The translations under genes and the position numbers were made by a program. Below are positions 34,334-36,136 of a DNA stretch of 36,136 nucleotides, one piece after another. Source of the stretch: an uncultured Prochlorococcus sp. (lineage in GTDB: Bacteria; Cyanobacteriota; Cyanobacteriia; PCC-6307; Cyanobiaceae); assembly GCA_902574425.1 (NCBI GenBank), contig CACGNA010000010.1, positions 1 to 36,136 on the forward strand, in the 5' to 3' direction. The notes beneath the pieces are model-generated. The model was not told where the DNA came from, searched no databases, and saw only the letters and a program-made list of their open reading frames with translations. Within the stretch, counting starts at the first letter, position 1, and each line of letters opens with the position of its first letter.

Positions 34334-36136
34334 TTAATTTTTCTACATCGCAAGTAATCTCTACAGGCATTGGAGATACTTTCCAAATGGATTTGCAGTA
34401 CTCTCGAATAGATCTATCTGATGAAAAATAACCTGATCTTGCAGTATTTAATAATGCCATTTTATTCCAAGAGTTTTTGTTATTCCAGCATTTACTCACT
34501 TCATCCTGTTTTTTTAAGTAGTCTTCAAAGTCAGCCATCACAAAAAATGGGTCATATCCAGTCAAGCTATTTAATAAAGGTTTAAATAGTTCTTTATCCC
34601 CGTTACTAAAGTGGCCAATTTCAATTAAACGTATTAACTCTTTCAGTTCTGGACATTTTTCAATATAGGTTTTGGGCGAGTAATTATTATTTTTTAAATC
34701 CATAATTTCACTTTCAGTTTTTCCGAAAAGAAAGAAATTCTCTTTCTTTACAAGGTCTCTTAATTCCACATTAGCTCCATCTAAGGTTCCAATAGTCAAT
34801 GCTCCATTCATGGCAAACTTCATATTTCCAGTTCCAGATGCTTCTTTTCCAGCAGTTGAAATTTGTTCTGAAAGATCTGTAGCGGGATAAACGATTTCAC
34901 CAAGCTTTACATTATAGTCCGGTAAAAAAACAACCCTTAATAGACCATCCATATCTGGGTCAGAATTCACTACATCAGCAATACCATTAATGAATCGAAT
35001 CATTAGTTTTGCCATAAAGTAACCTGGAGCAGCTTTACCTCCAAAGATTATTGTTCTTGGGACTTCATACTTGTTTATACCGTTTTTGATTCTTAGATAT
35101 TGAGCGATAATTTGTAAGGCGTTTAAATGTTGCCTTTTATATTGATGAATTCTCTTTACCTGAACATCAAATAAACTTGATGGATCGACAAGTATACCTG
35201 TTTTTGAATGGATAAAGCTAGCTAATTTTCGCTTACCATTTAGTTTGGTTTCTTCAAATTGTTCTAAAAAATTGGTGTCATCTTTTTTTCTCTCTAACTT
35301 TTTCAGAAGTTCCATATTGGTTATCCAATCAGGACCTACTTCTTTTTCAAGAAGGGAAGATAAGGATGGATTTGAGAGAGCAACCCATCTTCTTGGAGTA
35401 ACTCCATTAGTAACGTTAGTAAATTTGTCAGGCCATAATTTTGCAAATTCAGGAAGAAGTTGCCTTTTAATTAGATCTGAGTGAAGAGCTGCTACCCCAT
35501 TTATATGATGTGCTCCAATTGTAGCTAAGTGAGCCATTCTTACTGATTTGGACCCTTCTTCATCAATGATTGAGAGTTTTTGAAGGATTTTGTCATCACC
35601 AGGATAACGTAGTCTTAATTGTTGTAGAAATCGCCAATTAATTTCATAAATAATTTCTAGATGTCTAGGGAGGAGATCATTAAATAAACCTAAATCCCAT
35701 TTTTCTAAAGCTTCTGGAAGTAAAGTATGGTTTGTGTAAGCAACTGATGAGGTTGTTATGTTCCAAGCTTTATCCCAACCTACTTGATATTGGTCAATGA
35801 GAAGTCGCATTAATTCTGCTACAGCAATAGCAGGATGAGTATCATTTAATTGGACTGTCCAATGTCTAGGAAATTCAGTTATTGGTATTGATCTTTTTTC
35901 AAGGCTTCTTAACATATCCTGAAGAGAACAACTTACGAAAAAGTGTTGTTGTTTGAGTCTTAATCTTCTACCTTCATCAGTTCCATCGTTTGGGTAAAGA
36001 ACTTTTGAAAGAGTTTCAGATGCAACTTTTTCTTCCACTGCTCCATAGTAATCACCAATATTGAAGGCATAAAAGTCAAAACTTTCTGTTGCATCAGCTC
36101 TCCATAATCTTAATCTGTCACATGTATTTACTCTGT
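34326..36136 (-). CDS. glgP: Glycogen phosphorylase, C-terminal part (5' end outside window)
   Basis: Glycogen phosphorylase releases glucose-1-phosphate from glycogen, the overnight carbon store. The frame is open to the window edge (about 603 residues visible of an expected ~830-840), so the start lies upstream; an in-frame GTG at 36038 is internal. Recognisable parts are QQHFFVSCSLQDML, VQLNDTHPAIAVAELMR, TNHTLLPEALEKW, NVTNGVTPRRWVALSNP, FDVQVKRIHQYKRQHLN, GKAAPGYFMAKLMIRFI and the PLP-site segment EASGTGNMKFAMNGALTIGTLDGANVEL with its Lys. Confidence 0.97.
   Translation of the reverse strand, partial: RVNTCDRLRLWRADATESFDFYAFNIGDYYGAVEEKVASETLSKVLYPNDGTDEGRRLRLKQQHFFVSCSLQDMLRSLEKRSIPITEFPRHWTVQLNDTHPAIAVAELMRLLIDQYQVGWDKAWNITTSSVAYTNHTLLPEALEKWDLGLFNDLLPRHLEIIYEINWRFLQQLRLRYPGDDKILQKLSIIDEEGSKSVRMAHLATIGAHHINGVAALHSDLIKRQLLPEFAKLWPDKFTNVTNGVTPRRWVALSNPSLSSLLEKEVGPDWITNMELLKKLERKKDDTNFLEQFEETKLNGKRKLASFIHSKTGILVDPSSLFDVQVKRIHQYKRQHLNALQIIAQYLRIKNGINKYEVPRTIIFGGKAAPGYFMAKLMIRFINGIADVVNSDPDMDGLLRVVFLPDYNVKLGEIVYPATDLSEQISTAGKEASGTGNMKFAMNGALTIGTLDGANVELRDLVKKENFFLFGKTESEIMDLKNNNYSPKTYIEKCPELKELIRLIEIGHFSNGDKELFKPLLNSLTGYDPFFVMADFEDYLKKQDEVSKCWNNKNSWNKMALLNTARSGYFSSDRSIREYCKSIWKVSPMPVEITCDVEKLTN

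Overview
This window is ordinary chromosome from a marine picocyanobacterium, most likely a high-light-adapted Prochlorococcus. The basis is very AT-rich, tightly packed DNA with many 1-45 bp gaps or overlaps, the photosystem I gene psaC beside acpP, fabF and transketolase, an OmpR-type response regulator of the cyanobacterial ycf27/RpaB class, the NDH-1 subunit NdhS, a group 2 sigma factor, and several small proteins that look specific to picocyanobacteria. Strain and clade are inference. I see no insertion sequence, prophage, integrase, CRISPR array, toxin-antitoxin pair or defence island. I did not find a convincing undescribed multi-gene system; the items worth checking are small proteins and intergenic DNA structures.

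Left part (1-10.9 kb). The 3' end of secA meets, convergently, a minus-strand run transcribed miaA > infC > GntR regulator > cysE. Across a 150 bp divergent spacer, which has a TATAAT box and a weak hairpin with a T tract, a plus-strand run follows: gyrB > SH3-like exported protein > two adjacent fluoride-channel genes (crcB) > mgtE (Mg2+) > group 2 sigma factor. An alpha/beta hydrolase converges on the sigma gene.

Middle (10.9-20.1 kb). A PfkB-family sugar kinase overlaps tsaE tail to tail. Then come ahcY (methyl cycle), a DedA membrane protein, ssb on the other strand, the cell-shape operon mreBCD, a response regulator, lysS and an 81-residue conserved small protein.

Right part (20.1-36.1 kb). 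smpB and ruvB are divergent. A TPR protein, an M20 amidohydrolase and a two-helix membrane protein follow in one run. A TPP riboswitch precedes thiC. Transketolase, fabF and acpP are on the minus strand, facing away from psaC and glmS. Next are rimM, ndhS and rnc, then the RNase P RNA gene (rnpB, minus strand), a divergent tRNA-Arg(CCU), two uncharacterised small proteins and the 3' part of glgP, which runs off the window edge.

Most genes are housekeeping: translation and tRNA modification (infC, miaA, tsaE, lysS, smpB, rimM, rnc, rnpB, tRNA-Arg), DNA topology and repair (gyrB, ssb, ruvB), envelope and lipid synthesis (mreBCD, glmS, fabF, acpP, secA), carbon metabolism (tkt, glgP, PfkB kinase), photosynthetic electron flow (psaC, ndhS) and cofactor or sulfur metabolism (thiC, cysE, ahcY). 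There is no gene-free stretch longer than 300 bases: the one long gap in protein coding (32923-33512) holds rnpB and the tRNA.
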